29,346 nucleotides of DNA from assembly GCA_016987375.1 (NCBI GenBank), contig PJRA01000196.1, forward strand, positions 398,233 through 427,578, in the 5' to 3' direction. A program made the translations under genes and the position numbers. The stretch comes from Brachionus koreanus. Taxonomy: Eukaryota > Rotifera > Eurotatoria > Ploima > Brachionidae. The notes beneath the pieces are model-generated. The model ran no database searches. It was given only the letters and a program-made list of their open reading frames with translations, and was not told where the DNA came from. The number at the start of each line of letters is the position of its first letter. Positions within the stretch are counted from its first letter, which is position 1. This document shows positions 1 through 9,819 of this stretch, piece after piece.

Positions 1-903
1 CCATTGCAGAGTTTTTAAACAGACTAAATTTGGGTGATACAAGCCTTGTATCAGCGAGGTTTTTAGATCCTTAGAAAAAAAGTTATTCTAATTTTAAATT
101 TTTGTTTTTGTTTTTTGTTCCAAAATTCACAATGCCTTGAATGAGAGCGTTTAAACTTGTAGCCTTTTCTTAAGTTTTTCACAATTAAAATAATTGAAAC
201 TTTTGGGTTAGATTGTCTTTGTCTGATTACAATAACAAATGAATGGATTGTCTTTTCAACACAGATTTTTTTTACTTTGATCTAAGAGGATAAAGAATTT
301 AGCCGAAAAAAACTCACTCCAAATTACAATTCTATGCCATTCTAGAGAGAGGTATAAAAACATAAATAATGAGCCAGAGCAAAAGTATAGAGAATGTCAC
401 ATAAACTTTATTCAAATCCAAAAAATGAGAAAAACACGTAAAATTGACATCAATTCAGATGTATTCAACAATGTTATCTAAATCAATTTGATTCAATTCA
501 CACAATTTAATTAACTGTTTCAAAAAAAAATAAAATCTATCTCTTGTTCATGTTAAGTTACCATAAAGTATATGGGTTTAGACTTGCGTTCAATATCACT
601 ACCATCAAAAACAAAGTTTATAGCCCAAAATTTTATTATCTCGATCTCTTTGCAAATCTTAAATAAGGTACATGTTCCATTCCGCCATTCTATTACGATT
701 CAAATTCAGAACAGCTGAAATTTAGTAATAGAGAAACGTATCTCGTGACACCCCACACTTAATTTAATTAGTACTTAATTTAGGTTTGTTGATGAATAGC
801 TTAAAAAACTACTGATCCAATTGAAGAGGACAAATTTCAATATATTTTGTTGAAATGAATTATTTCAGAATTATTGGATAGTTATACAAAAATGTGCATA
901 GTT

Positions 904-987
904 CTCGAGGCAAATAAAAAACTTATTTGTTTAATTATATTGATAAAAAAATTAGGTTTTTAGTCGTCTAAATTTGCTTGCCTCGAG
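904..987. repeat. short inverted repeat with ctcgaggcaa arms
   Basis: Ten-base arms (ctcgaggcaa at 904-913 and its exact reverse complement at 978-987) enclose about 64 bases of AT-rich sequence. The outer six bases of each arm are themselves a palindrome. It could be a tiny foldback element or a cruciform or hairpin former. There is no coding potential inside and no clear target duplication outside. Confidence 0.5.
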
Positions 988-1125
988 TTAATTAGGTGGA
1001 AAACAATTTAGGCAATTGAAACAAATATACCTGATTTGCTAATTAGGCATGAGAAATTTTTCCTTAAAGAGGTTTCAAAAAGCCAATACAATAAGATATA
1101 GTTTACATAATAAAAGCTTTTAGTT

Positions 1126-1149
1126 ACAATTACCAGAGTAGGTAATTGT
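1126..1149. repeat. perfect 9-bp hairpin
   Basis: The arms acaattacc (1126-1134) and ggtaattgt (1141-1149) are exact reverse complements around a 6-base loop. No neighbouring gene explains it, and there is no T-run that would suggest a Pol III terminator. Confidence 0.4.
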
Positions 1150-1820
1150 TATTTTAATAAAATACAAAAGCAATTTTCAACATGAACACAAAAGACTAAT
1201 TAGCAAATCAATTAGACCTAGTTAGAAAAATCAAGAATATATTGTATTACATAGAGTGGGATTGTTTTTTTAATTATGATAAAGTAAACTAAAAATAAAA
1301 TTATCAATGAAATTTTTTTTCTTAAATATTCATTAGATAATTTCTAAAGTCTTAATAAAGATAAGACTAAATTGGTTAATAGAGCGATTGGGAAAGATTT
1401 TCAATTAAAAATTAAATATATGTGAGGAAAATAAAGGAATGCTATGCAAGTGATTTAGAATTAATGCAAATTTATCAATAGGAAAAACATTGTTCAATAT
1501 TTTTAAATAAACTTTCCTTTTACGTCAAAGGAAACTGAAATTTAATGTAGCTTCTTCTCAATCAAGCATATGACTAAAAAGACATGTGTCTATTTAAATT
1601 TATTTTTTTTCTTTGAAACAATTAGTAATCTAGAGGATATGCTTAACTTGTTTTATTGAGTTAGTTAGACAGCAGTCTGTAATTTTGCACAAGATTTATT
1701 TTTTAATTCGAGTTAATCAGATAGTGTCTAATATTTTAAACAAAACATTAAATTTTTCATTAATTAAAAGCTCTAATTTAAAACATTGTTTAAAAATAAT
1801 TTTATCTATTATGTCTCGTT

Positions 1821-1956
1821 CCGGATCTGTTAAGATCGGGTGGTTGGCGGTTATAACACAAAATAATTATATTTATTTATTTTTATTATTTATTAAAAAT
1901 ATAATTAGGACGGGTCCCCAGGTTTGTCCGAATGGCTTACGCCTTCGTTTAAACCC
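1821..1956. other. two GC-richer hairpin islands
   Basis: Two GC-rich islands sit in very AT-rich sequence. The first (1821-1840) can pair gatct with agatc around a short loop. The second (1921-1955) nests ggttt/aaacc, cgaa/ttcg and ggc/gcc stems around a four-base loop. They may be parts of a degraded structured RNA or SINE-like element, but no A-box/B-box pair or known RNA was recognised. Function unknown. Confidence 0.35.
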
Positions 1957-2193
1957 AATTGTTACGTAAAGATTGAGTACAAAATAATAAATATGTAGAA
2001 GAAGGAAAAAAGTTAAAAATTTAATTTTTTACAATTTGTATAATAATAAAATAAAAAATAAATAAATAATAAATACTAGTGACTTGCTAAACGCATGAGA
2101 TCAAAGTATTGCTGTCTTCAAACTAGTGAAATTAACACTAAACATGCAACTTTTGTTATTATTGTGAATCTTCTTTTCTCCTAATAAATAAAC

Positions 2194-2345
2194 TGGTGTT
2201 GGGTGCCGTCAGTGGCGACCAGACCGTCAAAAAAATGATGTTGGCCGTTTACAAAAATAAAATTGAAAAAATATTTTAAATATGAAAATTTGATAGATAA
2301 AAGAATTGAGTATAAGATAGAACAATAAAATTTTTTAAAAAATCA
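2194..2345 (+). repeat. dispersed repeat X, copy 1
   Basis: The head (about 2196-2248, with motifs gtcagtggcgacc and atgatgttggccgt) matches the head of a second copy at 5561-5616 in the same orientation. The following AT-rich segment (about 2264-2344, containing gaaaatttgatagata) matches the segment after the second head only as its reverse complement. So the two copies share both modules, with the second module inverted. The tRNA-like sequence of copy 2 is absent here. The family is unrecognised and probably a non-autonomous retroelement. Confidence 0.6.
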
Positions 2346-2497
2346 CATTCTCAATAAGTGTTTTTTTTTTGCTTGAAGTGTAGCATACATTCGTTCTAGT
2401 TGTTCAGAATAAATTTCAACATTTTTTACAATAAGACGTAACACTACCAAAATTTAAAAATTTTTTTATTTAAACATTTCATTTTATGTATTTTTTA

Positions 2498-2808
2498 CAG
2501 ACTTGTTTTTAAGTCACAAGTCTTAAGTCAAATCAAGTCAAAGACTTAAGATTTTTTTTTTTGAAGTCAAAGTTATGACTTGACTTAAAATTTTTTTTCT
2601 TTGACTTAAATTTTTGTGACTTAGACTTAAAACTGTGATATATAAAAAAGTCTGATTTGAACAAGAGACATTTGGGGTTTGGGGGCCTTGGTCAAAAAGG
2701 AGAGTAGTACTGCTAAGTGCGAACTTTGAGTCAAAATTTTAATTATTTAATTAAATTTACCTTAATTTGAAAAAGTCAAGTCATAACTTTGACTTAAAAA
2801 CAAGTCTG
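2498..2808. mobile_element. hAT-type MITE, complete with target duplication
   Basis: This is a 311-bp element bounded by perfect terminal inverted repeats of at least 18 bp, starting CAGACTTG and ending CAAGTCTG. It is flanked on both sides by the identical 8-base sequence atttttta (2490-2497 and 2809-2816). CAG...CTG termini and 8-bp target duplications are typical of the hAT superfamily. Subterminal aagtc/gactt motifs recur; a block at 2566-2585 is the reverse complement of 2774-2794, and the left arm has gained about 50 bp of extra aagtc-rich repeats. It has no open reading frame, so it would depend on a transposase elsewhere. The intact duplication suggests a fairly recent insertion, although the 8-mer is AT-only. 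Confidence 0.85.
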
Positions 2809-2843
2809 ATTTTTTAGAATTAAATAAACAAAGAGTTAGACAT

Positions 2844-2973
2844 ATTGTGATATACCGACATCTCTGTCCATATCCTGAGTGTTTAAGTTAGAATAGAGCA
2901 TAAATAGCTGCTCCTGAACGTCTAACGAAGAGATCGTATAGACGGGCCCAAGGGTATTAATGTAAACATTGCA
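2844..2973 (+). repeat. structured dispersed repeat Y, copy 1
   Basis: This is one of three copies of a ~130-bp repeat in the window (others at 4774-4903 and, on the minus strand, 25445-25588). All share, in order, tgtgatata, gacatctctgtc (a 4-bp stem with a tctc loop), a long stem gtgtttaag...cctgaacgt enclosing a gagca/tgctc hairpin, then agatcg and gggcccaa. Copy 1 begins 28 bases after the hAT MITE target duplication. It is not a recognised tRNA, 5S or hammerhead sequence. Confidence 0.7.
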
Positions 2974-2977
2974 CATA

Positions 2978-3913
2978 TCATTTTGGAGGATTCTTTTTTT
3001 GTTTTTTTTTTGTTTAAAATATAATATGAATTAAAATTTTAAAATAACAAAGTAGCTAAAATAAAAAATATCCAATTTTGTAAAGAACATAAACTTCTGT
3101 TAGTTTAAAACTGGTGAATTCATGATTTTTTTTATGTTTACATTTGTTCAATTGTTTCAAAAATACACTGCAGTCTATTAATTTTTATTTAATTTAAATA
3201 TTTATAATTATTTCCGGCTATTAAATTAAAAATATCTTTAATACTATTTTTTGTGTTTATGAGGAAATTTTTAAAAAAGGCTTTTATAAGACTATCATCG
3301 AATAAATTTCAATATTCCTTGGTTATTAGGTTAAAAATTTAAATCAATTTATTTAAACAAATTTAATTTTTTTTTGACAAGCATTTTTTAGCATAATTTC
3401 TTGTCATATGATTTAAATAAAGTTTCGTAGATTTTCAGATTTTTTTTAGTTAAATTTTTTTTTTGCTTCATTTTAAACCATTCGATCAAATAAAAATTTT
3501 GAATAAAATTTTATTCAAAAAACTCTTAAAATAAAAAAAAAATGTTCAATTTACTTGTTGAGCTAAATAAGCTTTGAAATGAATTAAATATGTAATAGAA
3601 ATAATACAGAATTAAACAAGAAGAAATTTTTTTATGTCAACTTTTATTTTTGGGCAATAACCAAAAATTAATTCCTCACAATCTAGCTTAATTTAGATGA
3701 ACTAAGATAAAACTTAGTTGTAGTAAATTGCGCACTTAAGCTAGTTGTTAAAGAAAAAAAAATTGATTATTTTATCTGTTCTATTGTTCTATTGTGCTGT
3801 AGACTTGTTAATCTATGTTTCTCAGCTTTTTGATTTTAATATTGAATCATAATTAGAAAAATTAAAAAATAATCTTTTTTTTTCTAAATTAAATTTTGCT
3901 ATTTTTTGTTTAG
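2978..3913. other. AT-rich region upstream of the innexin gene
   Basis: No coding region is visible. The region holds long T and A runs and a perfect 24-base palindrome at 3497-3520. It ends in a T-rich tract and a TTTAG at about 3909-3913 that would serve as a splice acceptor just before the innexin start. The promoter, if nearby, cannot be identified. Confidence 0.5.
3497..3520. repeat. perfect 24-bp palindrome
   Basis: The 12-base half ttttgaataaaa is followed immediately by its exact reverse complement. It consists almost only of A and T, so it may be a chance product of base composition or a cruciform-prone site. Confidence 0.4.
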
Positions 3914-3928
3914 ATTTAGTAAAATAGA

Positions 3929-3937
3929 ATGAATTGA
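3929..3937 (+). promoter_or_regulatory. two-codon upstream ORF in the innexin leader
   Basis: ATG AAT TGA lies 10 bases before the proposed innexin start at 3948 and on the same side of the likely acceptor at 3913, so it would be in the mature leader. A two-codon upstream ORF can reduce initiation at the main start or permit reinitiation. That it does so here is inference. Confidence 0.35.
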
Positions 3938-3947
3938 CGGATATCAA

Positions 3948-6900
3948 ATGGACCTAGTTCACTACATAACTAAATTTCAAAATGTGTTCGCTATACGAAA
4001 CGACGATGATGTTGCAGATCGGTAAATTATCTATCTTAAAAATACTTGAATAAAAAAAATAGAATTTTTAGGCTTAATTATCGCTATACAGTGGCGATTC
4101 TAATCGCTTTTGCTATAATTGTTTCGCATCGACAATTTAGCGAATCTGTGATCAAATGCTGGGTTCCGGCTTTTTTCACTCCAAATTATGAAGCCTATGC
4201 AAATCAAGTTTGTTGGATATCGAACACATACTATGTTAATCAGTCCCAAAATGTGCCAAATGCCGAAGAAACACGAAAGTCTGGCGAAATAAAATACTAC
4301 CAATGGATACCTGTAAATAAAGGCTTTTTTTAAATTTTTTTTATTTCAAGTTTTTTAAAATAAATTTTCAAATTTATACAAAATAATAGATATCTGATAT
4401 TTTCTAGCTGAATAACTAGTTAAAATTGTGAACTAATCAACTATTTTCATAGTTTGTTACTCATACTTTAAGCACTCGCTTACTTGATGATCAACTCGTT
4501 TCTTAATCATATATCTTTATCATTTAAAGAATGCGTGACTATGCTATTTATTTATTAGCAAATTTAATAGTCATTGCTATATATAAGAAGCAAACACAAT
4601 CTTTTAAAAGACATTAAAAATATATTACACTATATTTATATTATATTATTGCAATAAACTATTAACAACTATCCTTGTTATTCTTCCAGTAACAAATTTA
4701 AATTTAGCACTTGTCTCATTGTAAAATTCAAAGTTTCTATTAAATGATTTTTTTATTGATTTATTTGATGGTGATTGTGATATAGCGACATCTCTGTCGA
4801 TTTCCTGAGCGTTTAAGTTAGAATGAAGCGTAAATAGCTGCTCTTAAACGTCTTTAGAGGAGATCGGATAGACGGGCCCAAGGGTTTTAATGTAAACATT
4901 ACATCTGGCAACGAGGATTAAAGTCCCAGAAGATTAATTTAATAAAAGTGTTTCTTGTTGGCATTAATGTTTATAGTGCGTGCAGTTGCTACCTGGCAAT
5001 TGTCAGTTAGTATCTGAGAAAAATAATAGTCTATGACTGGTCCCGGTCATTTATGATCCGGCAGTGGTCAAAATGGTCGACAGTAAGCCTACAAAATCTG
5101 TGTAAATTCTGAAAAATTCCATTGAATATAATAATATTGAAAATAAATCGCTTTCAATTTGCACAAATTTTTCAGACTTACACAGGAGATGAAACAACAG
5201 TTGTTATACTTTCTTTAATTTGCAGAACAAATTTTCCATCATTAGAACAAAAGTTATGAAATTATATTATATAAAATTTCACATTGTCATCTGAATGAGA
5301 TTGTTTTAATTTAATTTATATTAAGCAATTGTCTTATTTTAAAAATTCAAAGTTTCTATCAAATGATTTTTTTATGGGATTTAAACGTTTTATTGAACAA
5401 GAATTACTGCCCATAGATTAACTAAAATGATGTAAATGTAGAGTCTTTAATAGAAAATGAGAAAATAAATCATTACAAAATTTTAAATAAATTTGCAAAG
5501 CTTTTTTTAAAATAAAGTGTCCAGAAGAGATTGATTTTTCTCTATTATCGATTTTTAATAGTGTTAGGTACCCTCAGTGGCGGCCGATAGACCGTCAAAA
5601 CATGATGTTGGCCGTCTCGATGGCGCAGAAGTTAAAATATTTTTTCTTAAATTTTATTGTTTTATCGTGTATTCAATTTTTCTATCTATCAAATTTTCAT
5701 ATTTGAAATTTTTTCTTTTAGTACGTTTGCTGAACTAACTTATTTAGCAACATACCTTATGTTTTCATCTAACAAATAATTATGTACCATATTGGCATAA
5801 TGAGATGGTGCTAAGTCAGGCCATCCTGATAATATTCTTTAGTTTCTTAAGACATGTTGATGGACCGCTAAATGACTAGGTACAAAATATGGTTCGCTTA
5901 TTCTGCGATCTGAAACAAATAACCAGACCTTTAATTTTTCTTCAAATTTTTCACTGTACTTGTTCTTTACACTCTCCAGTGTCTTGCTTACATTACTGCT
6001 ATAAAAAATATCGTTCCCTGGCAGTGCGGTGTTGCCAAGAGTGAAATAAGATTCATCATCAATTATAAATTCATATCCGCTAAATTTTAAAAGCATTCGC
6101 CGACATTTTGGCCTTGCTGCCTTCTCTTGGTTAGCATTTAAATGAGGTCTCGTGTGTTTTATTTCAAAGCTACTGTTTTCTCCAACCAATTAGCTTGTTC
6201 TTTCTCTGAACCATCTGCTTTATGGTCACTTAAACATCTGCTTAAACCTTAACTTATTAATTCTACAGAAAATGAATTTTGAAATTTTGAAATCTGTCAA
6301 ATATAATATGAGATCATTCTTTAATTAGTTATTCTAGTATCCTAAAACTAGTTTATGATCTAATTTACTAATATTAGAATAACCTATTTTATTATTATAA
6401 AATAATTGATCCATTACTATTTTTTAGTTAGTTCTAATAAATATTTATTAACACATCATATTCTTTCCTTAACAAATCTTAAAATAATCTAATATTTGAA
6501 TTATTAAATTTGCTTTGCCAAAAGTTAAGTAGTTTCTAAAAATTAGTTCCACTAACTTCATAGCCATTTATGATTTTTAACAACTGAGTTAAATCATACC
6601 TCATAATCTTACTCTAATTTAAAAAAAAAAAACAAGTGATGCTTGTGAATTTTGGAGAAAAAATACAAAAATTTTAAATGTTAATTTAATTTTTTACTTA
6701 AGCAAATTAAATATATAAATTAAGTAATTAATAATTTTTTGCAGTATGCTGTTAAGCAGTCTGGTAATATAAAAATTTATTTGATAGTGCATATGATCAT
6801 TGCCAGATATATCTAATCTACAAATACATATGTAAAGTCTCGATTATGTGGACTTTAAGATTTTAAGCCAATAAATAAGTAAAACAATTTAATTTAGTTA

Positions 6901-8682
6901 AAATTTTATTAAATAGAATCCGAAATTATAACAATAATGTAATTATATGAAAAATACAAAAATTTTAAATTCAAAAAGCTTTTTTTCCAAAGGTTTAGAA
7001 TCGTTCTGCAAAATGAATAAGCTAAAAAACAGCTTTTATGACTCAATTAAATAATTAAATTTTAGTACTTTTGTCTTGACTAATTTTGAACACACATTTT
7101 ATTATTCTTAATGAAAAAATAATTATTTAAATAAAAATTTTTTTTTGTTTTGTTACCCAAAATTCACATTGCCGAACAAATAACTCTTCTTTTTTCTTTT
7201 TTATTATAAATAAATATTTAAATAAAAAAAAAATTTTTCTTCTAGTTCATATTGTTAATACAAGCGCTTTTTTTGTACATTCCTCGTGTGATGTGGCGCT
7301 TGCTCTCAGCCAGAGCAGGCCTCGACATGCGTGATTTGATCGAAGCAGCTCATTCGTACAAATCAGTTGACAAATTTGCTAATAAAAAAAAAATAATGGA
7401 ATACATTGTACAAAACATAGACCAGTATGCAAGCAATCCGCGCCGATCCAAGTCACGTGACTCAATATTTCAAAAAGTGAAATATTTCAGCGAGTCGCTA
7501 TTTTGCGGCTCGGGCATCTACTTGGGCAACTATTTAGTCACCACATACTTTTTCATAAAATTAGTCTACCTAATAAATTCAATATTTCAATTTTTTGTCA
7601 TGAACGAATTCCTAGGCAAACAATTTCACGAGCTAGGCATAGACATATTGCGCTATTTGACAAATACATATAGTCTGGAAGGCTCAGTAGACTCGGTCTA
7701 CTTTCCCAAAGTGGTCATGTGCGACTTTCGCATACGAGAATTCGGCCATCCCAACTTTAGCCATCGCTACACCATCCAATGTGTACTGCCCATTAACTTG
7801 TACAATCAGCAAATATTCACTTTTTTGTGGTTTTGGTTTTTGATTTTATTTTTTGCCAATTGCTGGGCTCTGTGTCAATGGATCAACCGTATGCTTCCCT
7901 CTTCTCGTTGGCACTACATTAACAAAAGACTGAACATGCTCAGATATTTTAAAGAGCTTAATCAATCCACCTCGGTAATAATGAAATCGCGCGGCTTATT
8001 CCGTCGCAGAAAATCAGTTTCATTTGAAGCTAAAAGACAAAAGAGAAAGTTTATTGATGATTATTTAAAATTTGATGGTGTGTTCATACTTAGAATGATA
8101 AGTATGCTCACATCGGAAATAGTTTGTACAGAGCTGTTGCATGAGCTTTGGAATAAAAGAGCTGTTAATAGTAGAAGAGAAGAGGACTGCTACAGTTTGT
8201 GTAGCGAGTCGAATTTTTTTAATCAAAAATCTGGAGTAGAAACAGTTTTGTATGATAATGATAGAGTTGGTGAACGAATGCGCAGTGATTCGTTGCCCGT
8301 GTCTCACTTAGCAGGAATGATTGAGACTACGGCTTTTGAAGACATGCCAGAAGAAGAAGTTATGATACCTAAAAGACGAGAGAGCAGGATAAAAGAGTTC
8401 AAGCAGCAGATATCCATGGACTTGGCAAGCATAAAGTCTGGCTCAGGCATCAAGAGAGCAAGATTAAGTCAATTGAGGCGACTCTCGAATGAACATGATG
8501 CTGAAACAACTGATGGAGCTAGTGGATCAATATTGAGTCCTAGATTAACTGACTCGATTAAGTCTAAAAACAAAAAAGTTTACTTTGCTGGTACTGAAAA
8601 TCAACAAGTTTTAAATGTGGACCCATCAGTGCATTTTAGTGACATTGATTATGTCTTCAGTGATCTTAAGTTTGATCAATGA
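3948..8682 (+). CDS. innexin gap-junction channel protein, three exons
   Basis: Innexins form gap junctions and membrane hemichannels in invertebrates. The conceptually spliced exons are 3948-4021, 4072-4312 and 7246-8682, giving 583 residues. The introns are 50 bp and 2,933 bp, with GT...AG ends and reading frame kept; the first junction splits the Arg of DRLNYRYT. The start at 3948 gives the family-typical N terminus MDLV...RNDDDVADRLNYRYT. TM1 is about 29-47. Loop 1 has Cys54 and Cys72. The YYQW signature (100-103) precedes TM2 (106-125). TM3 is about 201-224, loop 2 has Cys264 and Cys284, and TM4 is about 295-316. All four loop cysteines are present. The cytoplasmic tail is long (about 265 residues), Ser/Arg/Lys-rich and, in innexins generally, poorly conserved. 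Intron 2 is full of transposon relics. An AATAAA lies ~70 bases after the stop. The paralogue cannot be assigned. Confidence 0.93.
4704..5381 (+). repeat. pair of ~60-bp direct repeats inside innexin intron 2
   Basis: The segments 4704-4764 and 5319-5381 both read (t)tgtct-att-aaaattcaaagtttctat-aaatgatttttttat with a few differences. They lie about 615 bp apart, with repeat Y copy 2 and a moderately GC-rich patch (about 4970-5100) between them. They could be ends of an unrecognised element or a local duplication. No coding sequence lies between them. Confidence 0.5.
4774..4903 (+). repeat. structured dispersed repeat Y, copy 2
   Basis: This is the best-paired copy of repeat Y. The cgaca/tgtcg hairpin has five pairs. 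The outer stem gcgtttaag/cttaaacgt pairs over all nine positions counting one G-U, and an inner hairpin sits between its arms. It lies in innexin intron 2 in the same orientation as copy 1. Similarity to copy 1 runs from attgtgatata to aatgtaaacatt and stops at both ends, which sets the element limits. Confidence 0.7.
5560..5716 (+). repeat. dispersed repeat X, copy 2, with tRNA-like A box
   Basis: The head 5561-5616 matches copy 1 (shared cagtggcg, agaccgtcaaaa, atgatgttggccgt). It runs into gtctcga followed by tggcgcagaag (5621-5631). The latter fits the Pol III A-box consensus TRGYNNARNNG, and the seven bases before it sit where a tRNA acceptor strand would be, as in Ser/Leu tRNAs. No B box follows. 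Instead 5637-5715 is an AT-rich module that matches copy 1 in reverse orientation. This suggests a tRNA-derived SINE, truncated or rearranged. Confidence 0.55.
5715..6230 (-). pseudogene. mariner/Tc1-superfamily transposase relic
   Basis: This is a decayed DDE-type (IS630-Tc1-mariner) transposase in innexin intron 2, antisense to the gene. Reading from the right there is a DGSEKEQANW-like stretch in one frame, then a frameshift near 6180. A 116-codon frame follows that carries the first catalytic aspartate region (IIDDESYFTLGN), then KLKVWLFVS and HLAVHQHV. After one stop, the second catalytic region (SGWPDLAPSHYA) is in the same frame with sequence missing between. A further stop follows. 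The stops, frameshift and internal loss make it non-functional. No terminal inverted repeats were found. Confidence 0.8.
6231..6658. other. AT-rich intronic spacer
   Basis: Part of innexin intron 2. No coding, RNA or repeat structure is recognised. Confidence 0.5.
6680..6949 (+). mobile_element. repeat Z, copy 1, with 21-bp flanking direct repeat
   Basis: The ~260-bp segment matches 15524-15780 in the same orientation over nearly its whole length, with scattered substitutions and small indels; shared blocks include tttttgcagtatg, gtaaagtctcgatt and aatccgaaattataacaata. Copy 1 is bracketed by an exact 21-base direct repeat (6659-6679 and 6950-6970, beginning aaaaatacaaaaa). That looks like a target-site duplication of the length made by target-primed reverse transcription. 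There is no ORF, no recognised Pol III box and no poly(A) tail. The family is unknown. Confidence 0.7.
6971..7245 (+). other. 3' part of innexin intron 2
   Basis: AT-rich sequence ending in a pyrimidine-rich tract and the tctag acceptor at 7241-7245 that opens exon 3. No other feature is seen. Confidence 0.6.
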
Positions 8683-8752
8683 ATATATAAAATATGCAAT
8701 TATTTTTCAAGAATAATTTATTTATTTGTTTAATTTTTTATTTTTTTTTGTA

Positions 8753-8758
8753 AATAAA
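8753..8758 (+). terminator. innexin polyadenylation signal
   Basis: AATAAA about 70 bases after the innexin stop codon, following a T-rich stretch. It is the first canonical hexamer downstream. In DNA this AT-rich such hexamers are common, so its use is inferred from position. Confidence 0.5.
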
Positions 8759-8759
8759 A

Positions 8760-9320
8760 TTTATAATTAAAAAATCTAAATAAAATGAAAGATACAATTT
8801 TTGATTCATTCCATTAACTTATTTAACTACCATGCAGAAAATTAAGAATTTAGTACCAAAACACTTGAACACTAAAGAAATTGAATAGCAACAGGAAATT
8901 AATAATATGACAACTTAATATATTAAGTATCTAATACTAAAAAAATTGAAATTTTTATCTATGCGTAAAATAAAGTCACGGAAGTGACAGAACAAAGAGA
9001 AATTAAATAAAGTAATAAAAAAAAAGCAAAAAATTAATTAACCTAAGTAATTGATTTATCAATCGAAAAAAAGTCTCAAAAAAACTTGCTATAAAAATCC
9101 GACATAAAAAGATAAACAAAATTCATGTATGAATATTTGAAGTGACAAAGAAATTTTAAATTTGATAATTGAGACATTATCAAATTCCAAACAAAATTTC
9201 CAAATCGAAAATTAGAAAATTTTATAATTTTTGTTCTAATGGTCTAAGATTAGTTCTGCAAATAAAAAAAAGTCTGCATATATTGCAAAATTTTATATTT
9301 TAGAATTAAGAAATCTCTTC
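8760..9320. other. AT-rich intergenic spacer
   Basis: No coding region or recognisable repeat is seen between the innexin 3' end and the reverse transcriptase relic. Confidence 0.5.
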
Positions 9321-9329
9321 CCGAATTCC

Positions 9330-9785
9330 CATCGACTCCCCCAAGACCTTACTCGCTAGCATCTGTGTGATAAGTCTTCCAGATTCAATTTCCCCTATTC
9401 CTGAAAGATAAACCATCTATTTTAAGAATTATTGAAAGATACCACCAATACTCTCTTCGAGTTATTGGTGTCATCTTAAGGAACGCATTGACTAGAGGGG
9501 CTTCCTTACCTGCATATTCTAAATAGTAATAAGCTTATCCGTCTAACTGGGTTTAAAACGGACTTTGTTGAATTTAGCACCCAACCTGCATTTTTAAGTT
9601 TATGCATTAAAACACCGATTAGAACCCGGAGGAGGTTCTTGTCTCGGTGTGCTATGATGAGGTCGTCCAGATGTCCATATGTGTACTTGGTATGGTCTCT
9701 TTTGATGAACCGAAGTACACAATTTAGGAGCATCTGTTGGACCTAAGGTGCTAAACAAAGACCGAAAGGCATTCTATTAAACTGG
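9330..9785 (-). pseudogene. reverse transcriptase relic, DIRS-like
   Basis: Reading leftwards, MPFGLCLAP is followed by a stop, then a 75-codon frame with HLDDLIIAHRD (the YxDD catalytic box, with His for Tyr) and GWVLNSTKSVLNPVRRIS. The LN..KS.L.P..RI spacing after the DD box resembles DIRS-type tyrosine-recombinase retrotransposons more than LINEs or Gypsy, but the fragment is too short to be sure. Further frame-broken sequence runs to about 9330. No integrase, recombinase or RNase H region is recognised nearby. Confidence 0.65.
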
Positions 9786-9819
9786 TAAAATTTTCAATTT
9801 TTAAATTTTTGTTTTTAAG

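Larger units (their letters stand above)
1..2193. other. AT-rich non-coding stretch
   Basis: No convincing coding region is visible on either strand. The 1685-1969 frame has low-complexity composition (runs of Ile, Leu, Lys, Asn) and no recognisable domain, so I do not call it. The first ~75 bases are less AT-rich and include an 8-bp palindrome with a one-base centre at 36-52, which could belong to something left of the window. The other structures I can support are the inverted repeats listed separately at 904-987, 1126-1149 and 1821-1956. Confidence 0.6.

Noticed and set aside
1685..1969. 94-codon open frame
   Set aside because: Composition is Ile/Leu/Lys/Asn-rich as expected from random AT-rich DNA, it crosses the hairpin islands, and shows no domain.
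3497..3520. 24-bp palindrome as a binding site or element end
   Set aside because: Nearly pure A/T sequence in AT-rich DNA; no second copy or flanking structure supports a role.
4100..4303. minus-strand frame opposite innexin exon 2
   Set aside because: Shadow of the innexin exon on the other strand.
2844..4903. Hammerhead or other known self-cleaving ribozyme in repeat Y
   Set aside because: The CTGANGA and GAAA core boxes are not both present in any copy; cctgagcg only superficially resembles the core.
5561..5716. A functional tRNA gene in repeat X copy 2
   Set aside because: Only the acceptor-like and A-box parts are present; no anticodon arm, B box or 3' acceptor strand follows.
8065..8307. 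minus-strand frame opposite innexin exon 3
   Set aside because: Shadow of the innexin cytoplasmic tail.
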